From contig CAISYK010000954.1 of NCBI GenBank assembly GCA_903889605.1, positions 1-5,267 of the forward strand: a stretch of DNA of 5,267 nucleotides, given 5' to 3'. Position numbers and translations under genes: made by a program. Below the pieces are notes generated by a model that saw only the letters and a program-made list of their open reading frames with translations, had not been told where the DNA came from and did no database searches. The stretch is from an uncultured Bacteroidota bacterium (lineage in GTDB: Bacteria > Bacteroidota > Bacteroidia > 2-12-FULL-35-15). Shown piece after piece: positions 5,259 through 5,267 of the stretch. How positions within the stretch are numbered: the stretch's first letter is position 1; every line of letters begins with the position of its first letter.

Positions 5259-5267
5259 TTTCACTAA

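Noticed and set aside
5259..5264. GTG at 5264 as start of the propeller protein
   Set aside because: It adds only two residues before ATG 5258, which directly begins a normal signal peptide. ATG is the better start.

Overview
The window looks like a piece of an AT-rich Bacteroidota (Bacteroidetes) chromosome. The evidence is a type IX secretion system (T9SS) type A C-terminal sorting domain with a YPNP motif, a second orphan piece of such a domain, an OmpP1/FadL-type outer-membrane barrel of the kind common in that phylum, and genes with no clear Shine-Dalgarno sequences. No species can be named. No tRNA, rRNA, CRISPR array, transposase or complete insertion sequence was seen.

Left edge (1-723). 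This stretch holds three incomplete genes. On the plus strand lies the C-terminal half of an isoprenylcysteine carboxyl methyltransferase (ICMT)-family membrane methyltransferase (34-345). It is followed by a 23-codon stub that matches the start of a Rossmann-fold NAD(P)-binding protein (376-447). Facing them on the minus strand is an orphan T9SS sorting-domain fragment (505-723), in frame with and directly after the stop of the next gene. The cluster of fragments suggests an old rearrangement or gene-decay site. A weak AT-only hairpin lies between the converging units.

Centre (724-3336, minus strand). Two genes 39 bp apart probably form an operon. The first is a secreted 374-residue protein of no recognised family, with recurring Tyr-Pro motifs in a probably helical N-terminal region, an extremely Tyr/Trp-rich segment and a basic Arg/Gly-rich tail. 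The second is a complete 482-residue OmpP1/FadL-family barrel that probably starts at TTG. All that can be inferred is a shared role at the cell envelope.

Intergenic region (3337-3857). No gene was seen in these 521 bp. They contain a GC-rich island of two adjacent imperfect hairpins with an 8-bp direct repeat, a short hairpin upstream of the operon, an AT-only palindrome and a 9-bp direct repeat.

Right (3858-5258, minus strand). A complete secreted protein has a signal peptide, seven tandem repeats of about 49 residues that probably form a seven-bladed beta-propeller, and a T9SS type A sorting domain. It is expected to be exported through the T9SS and either released or attached to the cell surface. 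Its start lies 9 bp from the window edge, so its promoter is outside.
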